Shown here: one piece after another, positions 33,842 through 45,355 of the stretch
Position numbering within the stretch: the stretch's first letter is position 1
How the letters are laid out: each line of letters begins with the position of its first letter
Assembly (NCBI GenBank): GCA_030704615.1
Contig: CM060733.1
Location: forward strand, 43,648,001-43,712,000
Length of the DNA: 64,000 bases
Direction: 5' to 3'
From: Takakia lepidozioides
Taxonomy: Eukaryota; Streptophyta; Takakiopsida; Takakiales; Takakiaceae
Notes under the pieces: generated by a model
The model's input: the letters and a program-made list of their open reading frames with translations, nothing else
Database searches by the model: none
What the model was told of the DNA's origin: nothing
Made by a program: the position numbers and the translations under genes

Positions 33842-35218
33842 CCTGCCTATATTGCTTGAAAGTATTCTCATTGCGACAGATTGTATTCTTTATATCAACA
33901 ATGAGTTTCGCCTGCTCGACATTCTCTGCCTCTGCCTTCATTAATATCTCCCCTTGTCTGTTAACTTCTAATGTAGTGTGCTGAAGAGTAGTTGTGAGTG
34001 TAGCACATTGTATGGCCATCCTCTCATGTAATGTCTGCAACTCCGTATGTAGTGCATTCACTTCTTGCAACTTGCTCTCATGCCTCACCTGCATTTGGTA
34101 TAGTTGTTGCTTATGTGCTTCGTGCAACTGGTCCTGCGCGAGGCCTGCTTCAATCAAGTGTTCATTGGCCAACTGCAAAGCGGCTTTTGTATTCTCTAAC
34201 TCTTGCTGTAACTTGAGAGTGACCTCCTCATCGACCTTGTTTGCACACTCAGTGGCAAGTCGAGCCTCAAACTCCTTCCTGAGTTCCTCCCTCAAAGCTG
34301 CCAATTGGGTAGATGGAACATGGGATTTCACATAAGTGCCCCCAACAAATTAAGTGTCCTGCTTATGGAACTCATAAGCATGGCCTGCTGAGGGTCATCA
34401 TGGTGAGCTTGCTGCTGTTCTCCCTGATCCTCAACAGTGTGATGCCTCACGAACCATTCAGACCATTGCCCCACCAGATTTTCTTCCTGAACCACCTCAT
34501 CCGCCTCAAGTGCTGCAGTGTCTTGATATTCTACCCCTGGTTACCTCCGTCACAGGTGTGGGTATTACATGCACAGCAGGGTTTCCCCTGGACAACCGCT
34601 GCACCTCTGGAATCACTGATTCCCTTACCAAGCCAGAATTTTCATAGAGAAGGTCACCCTTCTCAATTTCGGCCACGACCTGCTCTGTAGTGGGAATGTC
34701 CAACCTTTCTCCTTCCAGAGCAATTGGGGGTGATGCCACAGCATATACTAACTGTGGAACCTCTAAAACAACAGAGTCAATTGGTTGTGGTGGCTGTGAC
34801 ATCAAAGTGACTTCCTCTTCCCTCTCTGAAGGCCCTGCTTCCAATAATAGCAGCTCTCTGTGCTGCTGTGCCCCATCCTGCACAAGAGCTTGGGAAACAT
34901 TATCGTGCGGTTTCCGTGAAGCCAGTGGATCCGCCACTACAGTCTTACCCCGCCTCTGTCTCTTAGACTAGTGTTGCGCTGCCAGTCCACCCTCACTGTG
35001 TGAAGAGCCTTGCTCTTCAATTGCAGTGGTTTCTGCCTCAAACACTCCCATCTCCTTACGTTCCCGAGTATCAAGTATGCAAGAATCAAGAATTATCTAG
35101 GCAATGACTGGACCGGACACAATGATTGGAGACTTAGCAGCAGTTCCCTGTAACCTCTTCATCTCGTCCACCAATCCATTGTACATTAACTCCGCCCAAG
35201 CGACATCCTCTCCTCAAA
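33842..35218 (-). pseudogene. G3 gag-like coiled-coil ORF fragment, copy a
   Basis: The clean part is 34331-33842, beginning MKSHVPSTQLAALREELRKE, a heptad-rich coiled coil ending CRNENTFKQYRQ. Upstream, 34937-34506 is Pro/Glu-rich (EERE, QPPQPIDSVVLEVPQ). The rest, up to 35218, is frameshifted. It matches 42108-43480 of copy b. The transposon end at 35219 cuts it. Function is unknown; position and copy number suggest a retroelement gag-like protein. Confidence 0.6.
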
Positions 35219-37385
35219 GGGGGGCTGCTATTTCATGAGCGGCATGAGCATGAGCGGGAAAAAAAAAAGCATGAGCGGGCCATTGTCTGTCCACGGAAAT
35301 AGGGTTAGGAGGCACGGAAATAGGGTCATGTGGACTCGTCATAGCAATGAAATGCAACATTTTATTGCAAATTTTGTGGCAAGCCACGTCTATACAAGTG
35401 TGTCATAACTGTCATAGCAGGAATGGGAAAACTACTCTCCTACACCTTCCGAGGAACTTGGCCCTCCTTCTTCCTCATCCCCCTCATCCCCCCATCCTCC
35501 GAGCTCTGTGATGCATCGGTTGCAGTATGCCTCTCAAAAATGCCGTCCTCTCCTTGGGGGACTGTCCACCTCACCTCCTGGGAATCTTCTGCCTCGTCCC
35601 CCACTTTCCTCAGCAGAATCCAAGACAAATCTACGAGCCCGACGGGCTCTAATAGCTGCTGCCTCCTCCCTCATCTTCATTTTCTTGAGGCTTGCCTCAT
35701 CTAAATCTGCTGTACACGACTAGGTTCGGAACACCTCCTAATGGACACCGAAGCAAGCCGGGCAGCATAAGTAGGAAGGATATAGTCCCTTTCTCGACTA
35801 GGCATGAAATCCCCCTGGCAAAAAAATGCACGTTCCTCCTGCCCATGAACTCCGGTGTAGACGTCCCTCCTGCCGTACTTGGCATCCTACAGTAAGAACA
35901 AATCCACTTCAAGAATGTCAATACCAGCAGAAGCAGAAAGGGTTTTCAATGAAATAAGAGAGCGAAGGGAGGTGCCTCATGAAATCTGGAGGCAACTTAC
36001 AATGCGACCACTCACTCGTACACCGGGGGCTCCTCGGCCTCGATCCCAACTTGTTCCTCCCCCTGCTCCTTCTCGGATTTTTCCTCATCCTCCGAGGATG
36101 CCTCTTCCTCTTTTGGCAGACGTTCAGCCGCTGCAAGTTCCGAGTTGTGGAGGGCAGTATCTGGCTCGAAGGCGAACACATGCCTATCGGACAACGTCCC
36201 TGCCCACATTGAAGCACCTGAGGAACAAAGCGGGCGGTTAATAGCTTGCGGCATGCAATTGCAATCGGGCCAGGGGACAAACTGAGCACGTGAAGGCTTA
36301 CCCGTGCCGCATGTGAGGTCCACAATCCGCCCTTGGACATCCGAGCACGTCTCCATGAGGGTTTGGATGAAAGCAGGGCTCCGGGTCCGGCTGTACCGCC
36401 ACGGTTTGCCTGTCTTTGTGTCCTTCGGCATACTGGAGTGGGGCACATAGTTGTAGAGGACATCGTAGGTAACAGGGTCCACAGCGGCATCAACAAGACG
36501 ACCGTCGTTGCGGAATTTGAACGTAGACCCTCTCTTCACAAAGCAATATGCCTCAAACACCAATGTCTGCACATCCAACAAAAGAGGGATCAACTCCGGG
36601 ATCTAGTTTAGATACACCACAATATGAGGTGAATGCAATAGATTGATAACTTACACTTTGGCCCTCTGTTCGCAACCCCTGTGTATTGATGCAGAACCAT
36701 TTTCTGAGGAGGACCGGGGTGACACTTTTTGGTGTCCATCTTGCCACCGCATTCTCTGTGGTCTTCCCTCTCGTGGCAAGGACAACCACACATCCACCGT
36801 CATCCAGGAGCATCCCCGCGAGCCCAAACCCGGCTTTCCAGTAGTCCTCAGTAAACCTGTTCCAGGTGGGCACACCATCCAGGCCCTCCAGCAGCTCCCC
36901 ATCTGGAATGTCGAGGAGAATCATATCGCAAGCTCTCTCCACCTCAAACCCCCCCCCCCCGAGTGCTCTTGCAATCCATGCTCACAACCGTGAAGAATTC
37001 CATCATGGCTTCAAAACCAGGGGTGTCTTTAGGCTCTGTACCGGCAGCCCTCTTGGCTTTCCCCTTCTGCTCCGCCAAAGACTTGCTGTGTGCCACATTC
37101 TTTGCCCTGGCAGCGAGAGCGTCAAGGAAGCTCTCATTGACGCATTGGATGATGGTTGGAGGTTCTAGCTTTGGCCTGTGCGAAAACATCACCGCCGAAT
37201 ACTGCCGTTAGGCTCGCCCTCAAATGCCAACTTCTTGGTAGAGCCAGTCCCACTCCGAACTGACTTGGGAACCGGACGACCGGTGACTTGGTAGCAGCAA
37301 CAACAGTCGCAGGACCTTCAACAAAGTCGTCGTCCGAGTCACTCCTTGGGTCCCCTCCTGCACCTCCTCCGATGCCCCGATGGTT
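35219..37385 (-). pseudogene. ParB-methyltransferase, copy C (methyltransferase half with transposon end)
   Basis: The left side is the CATGAGC-rich end (35219-35300). The minus-strand gene then reads from right to left: linker, YSAVMFSHRPKLEPPTIIQC, motif IV MILLDIPDGELLEG (near 36930), LDDGGCVVVLA, WRYSRTRSPAFIQTL, and motif I GRIVDLTCGTG with a clean donor (cgg|gtaagcc). After a ~100-bp intron comes RHVFAFEPDTALHNSELA, and then an acidic C-terminus to about 35440. Here motif I lacks the frameshift seen in copy B, so the spliced join gives an intact G-T-G-A. The 5' half, including ParB, is gone: at 37385 the sequence switches to a G2 LTR. Confidence 0.8.
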
Positions 37386-37630
37386 TTCAGCTATTAGTCA
37401 ATACAATTTTTATTTTATTTTTTTGAAAACTATATTATCTCGAATGAATGAAGTAAATGCGAAGGGTACAGAGAGTCATTATGAGTGTACAAAGCGTCGC
37501 CGTTTGTCACAGCCGATAGATTGGGTCGAGACGGTTAGTTCTTTATGGTTGTAGGACGATCGTAGCCATATATGACAGCTGTTAGGTTAAGCCATCACGT
37601 GCGATAGATAGGAGTGGGGCCCTTCTTGCC
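37386..37630 (+). repeat. Gypsy G2 LTR, 5' portion
   Basis: From tcagctattagtcaat it matches the LTR at 52536 onward, to cttcttgccattt. It lacks the first bases and the 3' part. It abuts the broken methyltransferase copy C. Confidence 0.8.
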
Positions 37631-38399
37631 ATTTGAAGAACACCTGTAATTTTTGAACTCTTGCCAAGTTTGAATTATGTTGTGCCAATGTTCACTCGTA
37701 ATCTGAGAGCAGAGAGAATGCAGGCCTTTTATCCATTTGGTATTCAAGTCCAAGGATAGAACTACATTGTAGAGGGAGAGCCTTATGAGAATGGGTCTGG
37801 TATGCGCACTCCCTTACGGAGTGAGTGCATACCAAACTCACTCCATAAGGGACTGCCATACCAGGGGTTGGATGGTGGGTGCCCCCTCTCTCCCTCTCTC
37901 CAATTATCTGTTTGGGATTAACAATTTTTTTCCTAAGCCTATCTGGTTTGGAAATACTTCTTTCTAATCCCTAATGGAATATGTTTTGGATTTCATCCAT
38001 ACCGGATGAAAACTATGCCAGGTACACTCCCTAACTGGATGATTTATTGTCTTGAACTTTACCACCGAGGATGTAACTCGTGCTTGTTTTCTCTGGTGGA
38101 GGGCGATCATGGCGGCTGAGTGCTCGAGCAGCACGGCCTGCGCACGCTTTGTTTTTTTAATGCGCGATGGCGGCAGGTACTTCCATTTCCCGTGCTGGCA
38201 AACGACCTACTGCTGTGTTTGCCTGCAATCTTTCGCATTCGTGAAGCAGCGGCGCTCTTAAGGAGATGGGGGAAGTTAACTTGCACTTTGTAAAGATGCA
38301 ATTTTCCTCAAGTCTCCCATTTTGTTGCATTCTATTGTGATCTCTTGAGATTCAGATGTTGAACGCCGCAGCGTCCCACTCCACAAACGATTAAGGTTC
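37631..38399. other. Unassigned segment with nested inverted repeats
   Basis: No supported gene. Near 37798-37832 the arms ggtatgc..actccctta and cggagtgagtgcatacc form a hairpin. A wider copy (ctcactccataagggactgccatacc) follows, ending near 37862. This could be a small non-autonomous element. Confidence 0.35.
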
Positions 38400-39415
38400 T
38401 TAGTGGTGTCGCATCTCTGTTCTTCTTTGATCAATTTGCTCACAGTAGAATGCACGTTGAGCAATTGTGAAGACCTGCTACTCACCTGGTGCATCCTCAC
38501 TAACACCCATCTTGATGTGGTGGTTTTGGGGACGGGCACAGGTGAGGGTCTTCACTTAATATGTATTTTTGAACAGTTTGCAGATGATCAAAAGACTTGG
38601 CGATGGTGACGATTGACGCTGAATACCGCTTAAGGGGCATCCGATACGATTCCTTTTTTGTTTTTTTATGATTGCAACCAACTGCTTCTGTTGAACAATA
38701 TGGCAATCTGCTGAGCTTTATAGAATACACACGTTCTATTAAGACTCGGGGTTTTTAACCTGATTATAAGTCAGTTTTTCTAGCATGATACCAGTATGAA
38801 CTTTGGCATCATATTGATATGGTGCTGGAGTAACATCTCCAGACCTAAAGCTATCCAGTGATGCTTAAAACGTCCTTCTTATGTTGTTTTAACATGGTAA
38901 GTACCAAGGAGTACATTGAGGTTAGAGTTCTAAGACTAAAACAGTCATGACTACACTGTTCGAACTTAGAGATTACCAAGCTGCTGGCATGATGGGCTTT
39001 TCAGATTACATAACATCTGTTTTAAGGTTGCCAAGCAATGCCTTTGGAACCACCCTTTGAGCAAATTACAGGCTGTGTATGGTCTGATTTATCAAGCAGG
39101 TCTTTGGAACTACGTTCTGAATTTAAAACAGAATGTCTAAGCTGTTTTGGCTCTTCAGACTACATACTGGCTGCTTTAGGTGTACCAAGCAGCATCTTTG
39201 AAATTAACCGTTGAGTTTAAAACAGGCCAAGCACCTGGCGTGACGGGCTTTTCAGATTACATAACATCTGTTTTAAGGTTGCCAAGCTATGCCTTGGAAC
39301 CACCCTTTGAGTCTGAAACAGATCTGGTTTTACTGTTTTAACTTGTTTAAGGCAGATATATTCATATCGTTTTTAGCTTGAAGAATACCAAGCAGATGTA
39401 TTGAAGGGCTTTGCC
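38400..39415 (-). repeat. Right arm of the 1-kb inverted repeat
   Basis: Reverse complement of 32811-33841, starting ttagtggtgtcgcatc. The exon sequence that precedes the left arm is absent here. The arms are 4.56 kb apart. Confidence 0.8.
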
Positions 39416-40411
39416 TTGAGGGTACTTGTCGCGCGGCTTTTACTCACCCATCCCTTTGCTATCCGAGGCGGAAACTCCAAGATAGAAGAGTTGGAAATCT
39501 CTAAGTACTCAGCCCGCTCAGAACAATCAGTCATGACCTACAGCTAGTGTATCATGGGGGTGTTTCCTATTTGTTTTCCTTCTCACATTCATGTTAGCTA
39601 GTTATCTTACTGTTGGTAATTAAGTATCAGTTTGCTTCATCAATCTATCGGATTCCATCAACTCATCCATTCATTCCACAGCTTCACTCAGATCTCTCTA
39701 CATAGTGTGAGTATGAAGTGTGTATCAGATTAATATCTATCAAGTATCAGGCTGAAGCCATGGAGTCTCTAATCTGCTCTACATTACAATTCTACTGCCT
39801 GCATTCATTAAGCATCAACAGATCGTCCTCCTCCTACTCCGTGCTCTCCCTCTTTCTGCTCAGAGATACGCTCTCTGCCTCATTTCTCCCAGTGATGTCC
39901 GAAGTCCCCCCGAGCAGTGATTCCCCTAGAAGTGATCCAAGAATTGATCCTTTTCCAGTCCTTGCTCCTAGCTTTATCTTCCTACCCGTTGTTCTAACCG
40001 TTTCCCTCACTAACCGTCATCCGTGAACTAACATGTTCCATTCGCAGGTGTTGTTCCCCACAGTCGTTCCCTGTTCTACTATCTGTTCCCTATGGTCGTG
40101 ACAGCTGTGTCAAGCTGTGACTGGCTGTGTGAAACTGTGACCGGCTGTGGCTGTGTGTCTGTGTGGGCGGCGGGCGGCTGTGACGAGCTGTGCCGGACTG
40201 TGACGGGCTGTGTTGGCTGTGACGAGCTGTGCGGACTGTGAACGGGCTGTGTAAACCCCCCCCTAAAGTGCGTTGTTGTCACCCCTAAGGCTCCTGTTGG
40301 TCTCAGTCTGTTCAAAAATTAAGGGTACCCCACAGATCTAGTAAAAGTGTCTAAGTCCAAACAGTCCTCCAACATTACCCCTTCCCTCTCAAAAAGCCGT
40401 GTCCTCACGGT
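39416..40411. other. Non-coding sequence with GGCTGTG repeats
   Basis: No gene is seen. At 40095-40255 the motif ctgtgaNNggctgtg repeats about ten times. A similar tract lies at 44640-44880, so the two may flank element G3 or be parts of its untranslated regions. Confidence 0.5.
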
Positions 40412-41587
40412 TTACTGATTGGGATTAGCAAACCTTTGTGAGCGAGCACCTTTCTGACGTTGAGAGTTTCGTGGCGGACTGTGTACGAGCCCGAGGTCTG
40501 TCACTGGTTGACGGAGATGATTGAACACTACCTGGATATGTAAGGCCCTCTGGAGGCTGATATCGAGGTAATCTTTCAGGCATAGGAGACCCCGTCGTTT
40601 TCTCTCTGCCATCTGAATTGCATAGTCTTCTCCCATGTCAAAAGAGTCCGCTGAAGAAACAGTTGTATCAGAATCCTCATCGCCTCTCAGGTGTTTTAAC
40701 TGCCAAGCTTTTGGTGGAATCCTCTGGGGCATACAATGTTGTCCTACCATGTCTGGAAGTTTAAACTTTAAAACTTGCTGTAAACGCTGAATGGTAAAAT
40801 TGGTGAAGACCCTGAGCTCCTTGTCTGTCCAGGTGAGTGGGGTACCAATGACTTGGGAATTGTGCAAGTATTTCCATGCCTCATGTCCCTTAAAGAAAAT
40901 ATCGTCAGGGCCAAATTTCTGCGTTGACAAATTGTTCCAGGCCGCTTGAAACCATGAACGAATTTGAGAATCCTTTTGCATCATAACTTTTGCCTCATAT
41001 AGGTACATATGAGGTGGCACTGAAGGTAAGACCCAATGATCCCCACTGGAATAACTCAGAAAGCGCGATTGCATCTTGTGCTGCTCAATGTGATAACGTA
41101 CCAGAAAAAAAGTAGCGTAGTATAACCCGCAGCCCATGACAATACTTGCTACCTCCTTGGTCTTGGTATAAATGAATCCATGTACAATTTGGAAGGCAAT
41201 TAATTCCTTCAACATGGTACCTGCCTCATGCCAGTATTGTGCAAAGTGATGATCCTCTATTGGTCGATTGTTCGGAAGAACTTTAGTCCTAGTTGCCACT
41301 GGAAGCCAAATGTGCATGATTTGATAGTAATGTGCTAATGATTGCGGAGGACTAAATTCTTTCCAAGCCAAATCCAACACAATGGGAATTTGGTTGAAGG
41401 GCATAATCATAGCCCTACTGTACTCCCTTGCAGCTGGAGTCTTAGGTGGGTTAAAAGCAGCATTCCCCCATACCTCAGGCTGTGGTGGCTGTGGTGTGGC
41501 TGTATTAACAACAGGGTCAGCTATTGGCACAGTGACTTGTTCTGGTGTTGGTGGTACTGGCTCTTGTATCATTGGCATCTCCTGCAC
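40412..41587 (-). CDS. G3 element C-terminal protein, unknown function
   Basis: A clean frame of 391 codons from MQEMPMIQEPVPPTPEQ to QRFANPNQ-stop. The N-terminal ~70 residues are Pro-rich, the middle is compact and aromatic-rich (YWHEAGTMLKELIAFQIVHG, SWFQAAWNNLSTQKFGPDD), and the tail is acidic then basic. I recognise no domain. The first Met may be internal, because upstream frames belong to the same protein with frameshifts. It lies downstream of a coiled-coil gag-like region, so it is probably part of a retroelement polyprotein or its accessory ORF, not a host gene. Start and extent are uncertain. Confidence 0.5.
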   Translation of the reverse strand: MQEMPMIQEPVPPTPEQVTVPIADPVVNTATPQPPQPEVWGNAAFNPPKTPAAREYSRAMIMPFNQIPIVLDLAWKEFSPPQSLAHYYQIMHIWLPVATRTKVLPNNRPIEDHHFAQYWHEAGTMLKELIAFQIVHGFIYTKTKEVASIVMGCGLYYATFFLVRYHIEQHKMQSRFLSYSSGDHWVLPSVPPHMYLYEAKVMMQKDSQIRSWFQAAWNNLSTQKFGPDDIFFKGHEAWKYLHNSQVIGTPLTWTDKELRVFTNFTIQRLQQVLKFKLPDMVGQHCMPQRIPPKAWQLKHLRGDEDSDTTVSSADSFDMGEDYAIQMAERKRRGLLCLKDYLDISLQRALHIQVVFNHLRQPVTDLGLVHSPPRNSQRQKGARSQRFANPNQ

Positions 41588-41650
41588 CTCTGTGAAGAAG
41601 ACTGAAAAGCCAAAGTTTTGGCTTGTAAATAAGAAGCCATTAGCTATTCC

Positions 41651-44148
41651 TTAGGTATACAGACTCTCTTGTCGATTTGAAGTGAGGTCCTCCACTTGAG
41701 TCTGCAGGCCGTCTACATCCTCTTGTAACTCCGCTATCCTACTATAGACATTGTCTATAGTAGTTGTGGCAATGTTATGCACTTGCAGCCTGAGCTCATT
41801 CATCTCGCTTTGGGTGAGCTTTCGTGGTGCTTTGCCCTCCACTGGCCCTTGTGCTAACCAGACCTGCATAAGGTGGTTATCCACACAAGTTGCTTGTGGT
41901 TCCTCTGAGAGTGTGCTCCTCTCTGAGTTTGTACACATCTAACTGCTGTTGTAAAACCTCCATGCGCTTCGCATGAGGTTCAACCAAATTCGCATAGGCA
42001 GCAAGTAGATTATTGGCTTCCTTCCAAGCCTTGTTAGTGACCGAGATTTCATTTCTATTGGCCATGACCGTTTGTTGCAACCCAGGATGGGCCTCTCTTG
42101 GTCAGCTTCAAACCTGCCTGTATTGCTTGAAAGTATCCTCATTGCGACAGATGTATTTCTTCATATCGACAATGAGTTTCATTTGCTCAACTTCTTCTTC
42201 TTCTGCCTTCGTACATCTTCCGCTTGACTGTTTATTTCTTTGTAGATTGGTCAAGCATAGTTTTGAGTGTAGCACATTGTATGGCCATCCTGTCATGCAC
42301 TGTCTGCAACTCCATATGTAGTGCATTCACTTCTTGCAACTTGCTTTCATGCTCATCTACATTGGTATAGCTGTTGCTTGTGCTTCGTGCAAGTGGTCTT
42401 GTGCGAGGCCTGCCTCAATCAATTGTTCCTTGGCCAATTGCAAAGCCGCTTCTGTACTCTCTAAGTCTTGCTGCATCTTGTGAGTGACCTCTTCATCGAC
42501 CTTGTTTGCACACTCTGTGGCAAGTCGAGCCTCAAACTCTTTCCTGAGTTCCTCCCTCAAAGCTGCCAATTGAGTAGTGGGAACATGTGATTTGACATAA
42601 GTACCCAACAAATTAAGTGTCATGTTTATGGAACTCATAAGCATCGCCTGTTGAGGGTCATCTTGGTGAGCTTGCTGTTTTCTCCCTGATCCTCAGCAGT
42701 GTGATGCCTTACGAACCACTAAGGCCATTGCCCCACCATATTTTCTTCCTGAACCACTACATCCGTCACTGGTGCTGCAGTGTCTTGGCATTCTACCTGT
42801 GGTACCTCCGTCACAGGGTGTGTGTATTATATGCGCCGCAGGGTTTCCTTAGACAACCATTGCACCTCCGGAATCACTGTGTCCTTGACCATACCAGAAT
42901 ATTCATAGAGAAGGTCCCCCTTCTCAATTTCTGCCACCATCTGTTCTGTAGTGGGAATATCTAACCCTTCTTTTTCTAAATCATTATTTCTGGTTGAACT
43001 GCATGGACAACTTGTGGTAACCTTGTGACAAGCCGATCCTCTGGCTGCTGTGATACTGAAGTAACTTTCCTCTTCCCTCTCTGAAGGTCCTGCTTCCAGT
43101 TAATAGCAGTTCTTTGTGCTGCTGTGCCCCTTCCTGCAAAAAACTTGGGAAACATTATCATGCGGATTCCGTGAAGCCAGTGGATCCGCACTACAACAGT
43201 CTTTCCCCCCTCTGTCTCTTATTCTCGGGTTGCCTGCCAGTCCACCCTCACTGTGTGAAGAGCCTTGCTCTTCCATTGCAGTGGTTTCTGGCTCAAACAT
43301 CCCTTCTCCTTTCTTCTCGAGCATCAAGTATGCCAGAATCAAAAATTATTTGAGCAATGGGTTGGGCCAGACACTATGATAGGGAGATTTTGCGACAGTA
43401 CCCTGTAATCTTTTCATCTCCTCTACCCAGTGCGTTGTACATTATGTCCGCCCATTCTACCTCTTCTCCTCTCAGGGCTTTGAGTATTTCTTCTGTGAAG
43501 GATCTGCTCAAATACTGCTGGTTCTGTTTCATGGCAAACAGAACGTTCAATACCTGGCCTACCTCCCTTAGCCCTGGTACACGGCCTTGGTACAAGCATA
43601 ACCTTGAGTTTTAAAAAAACCCCTTCTTGGAATAAGTCCCCTATTGCAGTCTTGCCCTGTGCTCCTCCACATGCACTTGACCTGCTGGCAATCGAAACAA
43701 TTGCTGTAGGTATAGGGGAGTAATTACTAATTCAACTCCCTTCACCGTTGTTGCTCCTGTCTTTGGCTCAAAGTTCTGCAAGAATTGTAACATGTACTGT
43801 CTATGGTGCAATGTCCAATCTTTGCTTTGCAATCCTTGCAATCGCAGCTCCTTCAGTAACTGTACCGCCTGTGGAGTAGCAATCGTTTGTTTCTGCAGGA
43901 TTGTGGTCCTCCGTTCCTCTCACTCTCTTCATTCTAGACCCACAGAAATGTTTTGGCTGTAACAATTGAAGAAATGCTTGCAGGGCACAAAGCATAAACG
44001 TATGGTTGCCACAAAAAGCTATGGGTAATTTCTTGTAAGCCTGCGGGGCTTGCAAGCATCGATCAAGAGAAAAGATTTGCTCTGTTCTTTCGTCCCTATG
44101 CCACTGCGTAAGTAATATTGCGAGCGTATAGTCTGTTAGTTCCTCCAT
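41651..44148 (-). pseudogene. G3 gag-like N-terminal and coiled-coil region, copy b
   Basis: Successive minus-strand frames with small shifts read MEELTDYTLAILLTQWHRDE (44148), then FLQNFEPKTGATTVKGVELV..LYLQQLFRLP (about 43800-43650), SRSFTEEILKALRGEEVEW, acidic linkers, the coiled coil TTQLAALREELRKEFEARLA (about 42590), and further heptads to 41651. The FLQNFEPKTG..GVELVIT..LF..P pattern also occurs in the G2 gag (FYNSYDPVTRTGTVNNIEIL). This suggests a shared plant-type retroelement N-terminal domain. Frameshifts make it a pseudogene as assembled. Confidence 0.55.
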
Positions 44149-44639
44149 AGCTTCAAAGCTATAGCATTGATGGTTGTCCCGTCAAGACGCCCGTTACTTA
44201 GAACGACGCCGACTCTTGCGCTTAAATTCCCTCCAATTTCTTGATCTCCTTTTCTGGCTTTCGATTGGCTGTAACCGCTGTGACTGGATTTTAGATTTAA
44301 TTTCTTTAGTGGACTTTCCCTGCGGACTGTCCACTAGGATAACACATGTGACAAGAATTTCGCTTTTCCGTACTTGCCGTTTGTTCCGTTGCCCTTTTTT
44401 CCGTATTCATTAATGGGCCCCGCCATTCATCCGAATTGACGCGCTAAGTAGATACTTTGACGGCCATTCTTGTCCTTTTTGATGACACCTGTTCTTGCAC
44501 TTCCTTCTCAGCTGCGTGTCGCGCCCTGACTTCCACGTGTCCATTTCTAAACTGGCTTCCGTCCTTTCTTTCGCCGGCCATTTCCCTGAAGTTATCCTGC
44601 GTCCACCTGTCACTGATTCTATGGATTGTGTAACCCTAG
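44149..44639. other. Unassigned spacer
   Basis: An Arg/Lys-rich minus-strand frame crosses here, but it is only the 3' extension of the integrase end at 44900. I see no other signal. Confidence 0.35.
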
Positions 44640-44880
44640 TAGGCTGTGTTGAGCTGTGACAGGCTGTGTCATATTGTGGTACGCTGTGATAGGCTGTGAT
44701 GCACTGTGGTAGCTGTGATAGGCTGTGTTGCGCCGTGCTGGGCTGTGATATGTTGTGTCGCGCCGTGTGGGCTGTGATAGGCTGTGTCACCATGATATAG
44801 GCTGTGTACGTAGAGGGATGGGCTGTGATAGTTTGTGTCTCGTCGTGATGGGCTGTGATAGGCTGTGTTACGCTTGTTCT
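44640..44880. repeat. GGCTGTGATA-type degenerate tandem repeat
   Basis: About 20 copies of gNtgtgataggctgtg-like units lie just downstream (minus strand) of an integrase end. It is related to the tract at 40095-40255. Confidence 0.7.
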
Positions 44881-44899
44881 GCCCCCCTGGTCATATATG

Positions 44900-45130
44900 C
44901 TCGGCCTAGCGACAAGTGCTCCATACTCCGTTGGTAACACTGGCGCAACCCGTGACTGCTCTTGCGTTTCAACACGCAAATCATGCTGCAATGGTTTGTC
45001 ATGGATACCACTGTACCCCTTCAACTTATTGGCATTGACTCTTCCCAGCATTTCTTTGTTAATGGTTTGGAACATGGCGGTGTTGTTATCATACATCTTT
45101 TGTATGACATAAGGTCCTTTCCATGGTGAT
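44900..45130 (-). pseudogene. Gypsy integrase C-terminal end
   Basis: The minus strand reads LKSPWKGPYVIQKMYDNNTA and NKEMLGRVNANKLKGY. This is the SH3-like barrel and tail found at the end of gypsy integrases. It is separated from the RT/RNase H part at 46.0-46.6 kb by two foreign fragments, and probably belongs to that same G4 element. Confidence 0.7.
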
Positions 45131-45138
45131 TTAAGCTT

Positions 45139-45355
45139 TTCTCCGAGAGGTGAGGAAAGTCATCGGGATGGTGAAGAAAGCTGTGCAGCAGTCTTTGCCG
45201 GGAGCAGTTTTCAATGATGGCGGGGGAGTTGCGAGGGGGAGAATTAATTTGATTCTGGGCGGTCGTGAGCAGAGAGCACAGTGGAGACAGTCCGGGATGT
45301 TAGAGTTCTTGTTATTGTCTGCGAAGAGTCTGCCAAAGGCCAGAATGGCCACGGT
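45139..45355 (+). pseudogene. Gypsy G2 gag fragment
   Basis: It matches 50730-50942 (LEFLLLSAKSLPKA) and stops at ggccacggt, where a CATGAGC-type transposon end begins. Confidence 0.85.

Noticed and set aside
38052-38261. 69-codon Cys/Trp-rich ORF as a small secreted peptide
   Set aside because: It has no signal peptide pattern, no homologous copy and no supporting context.
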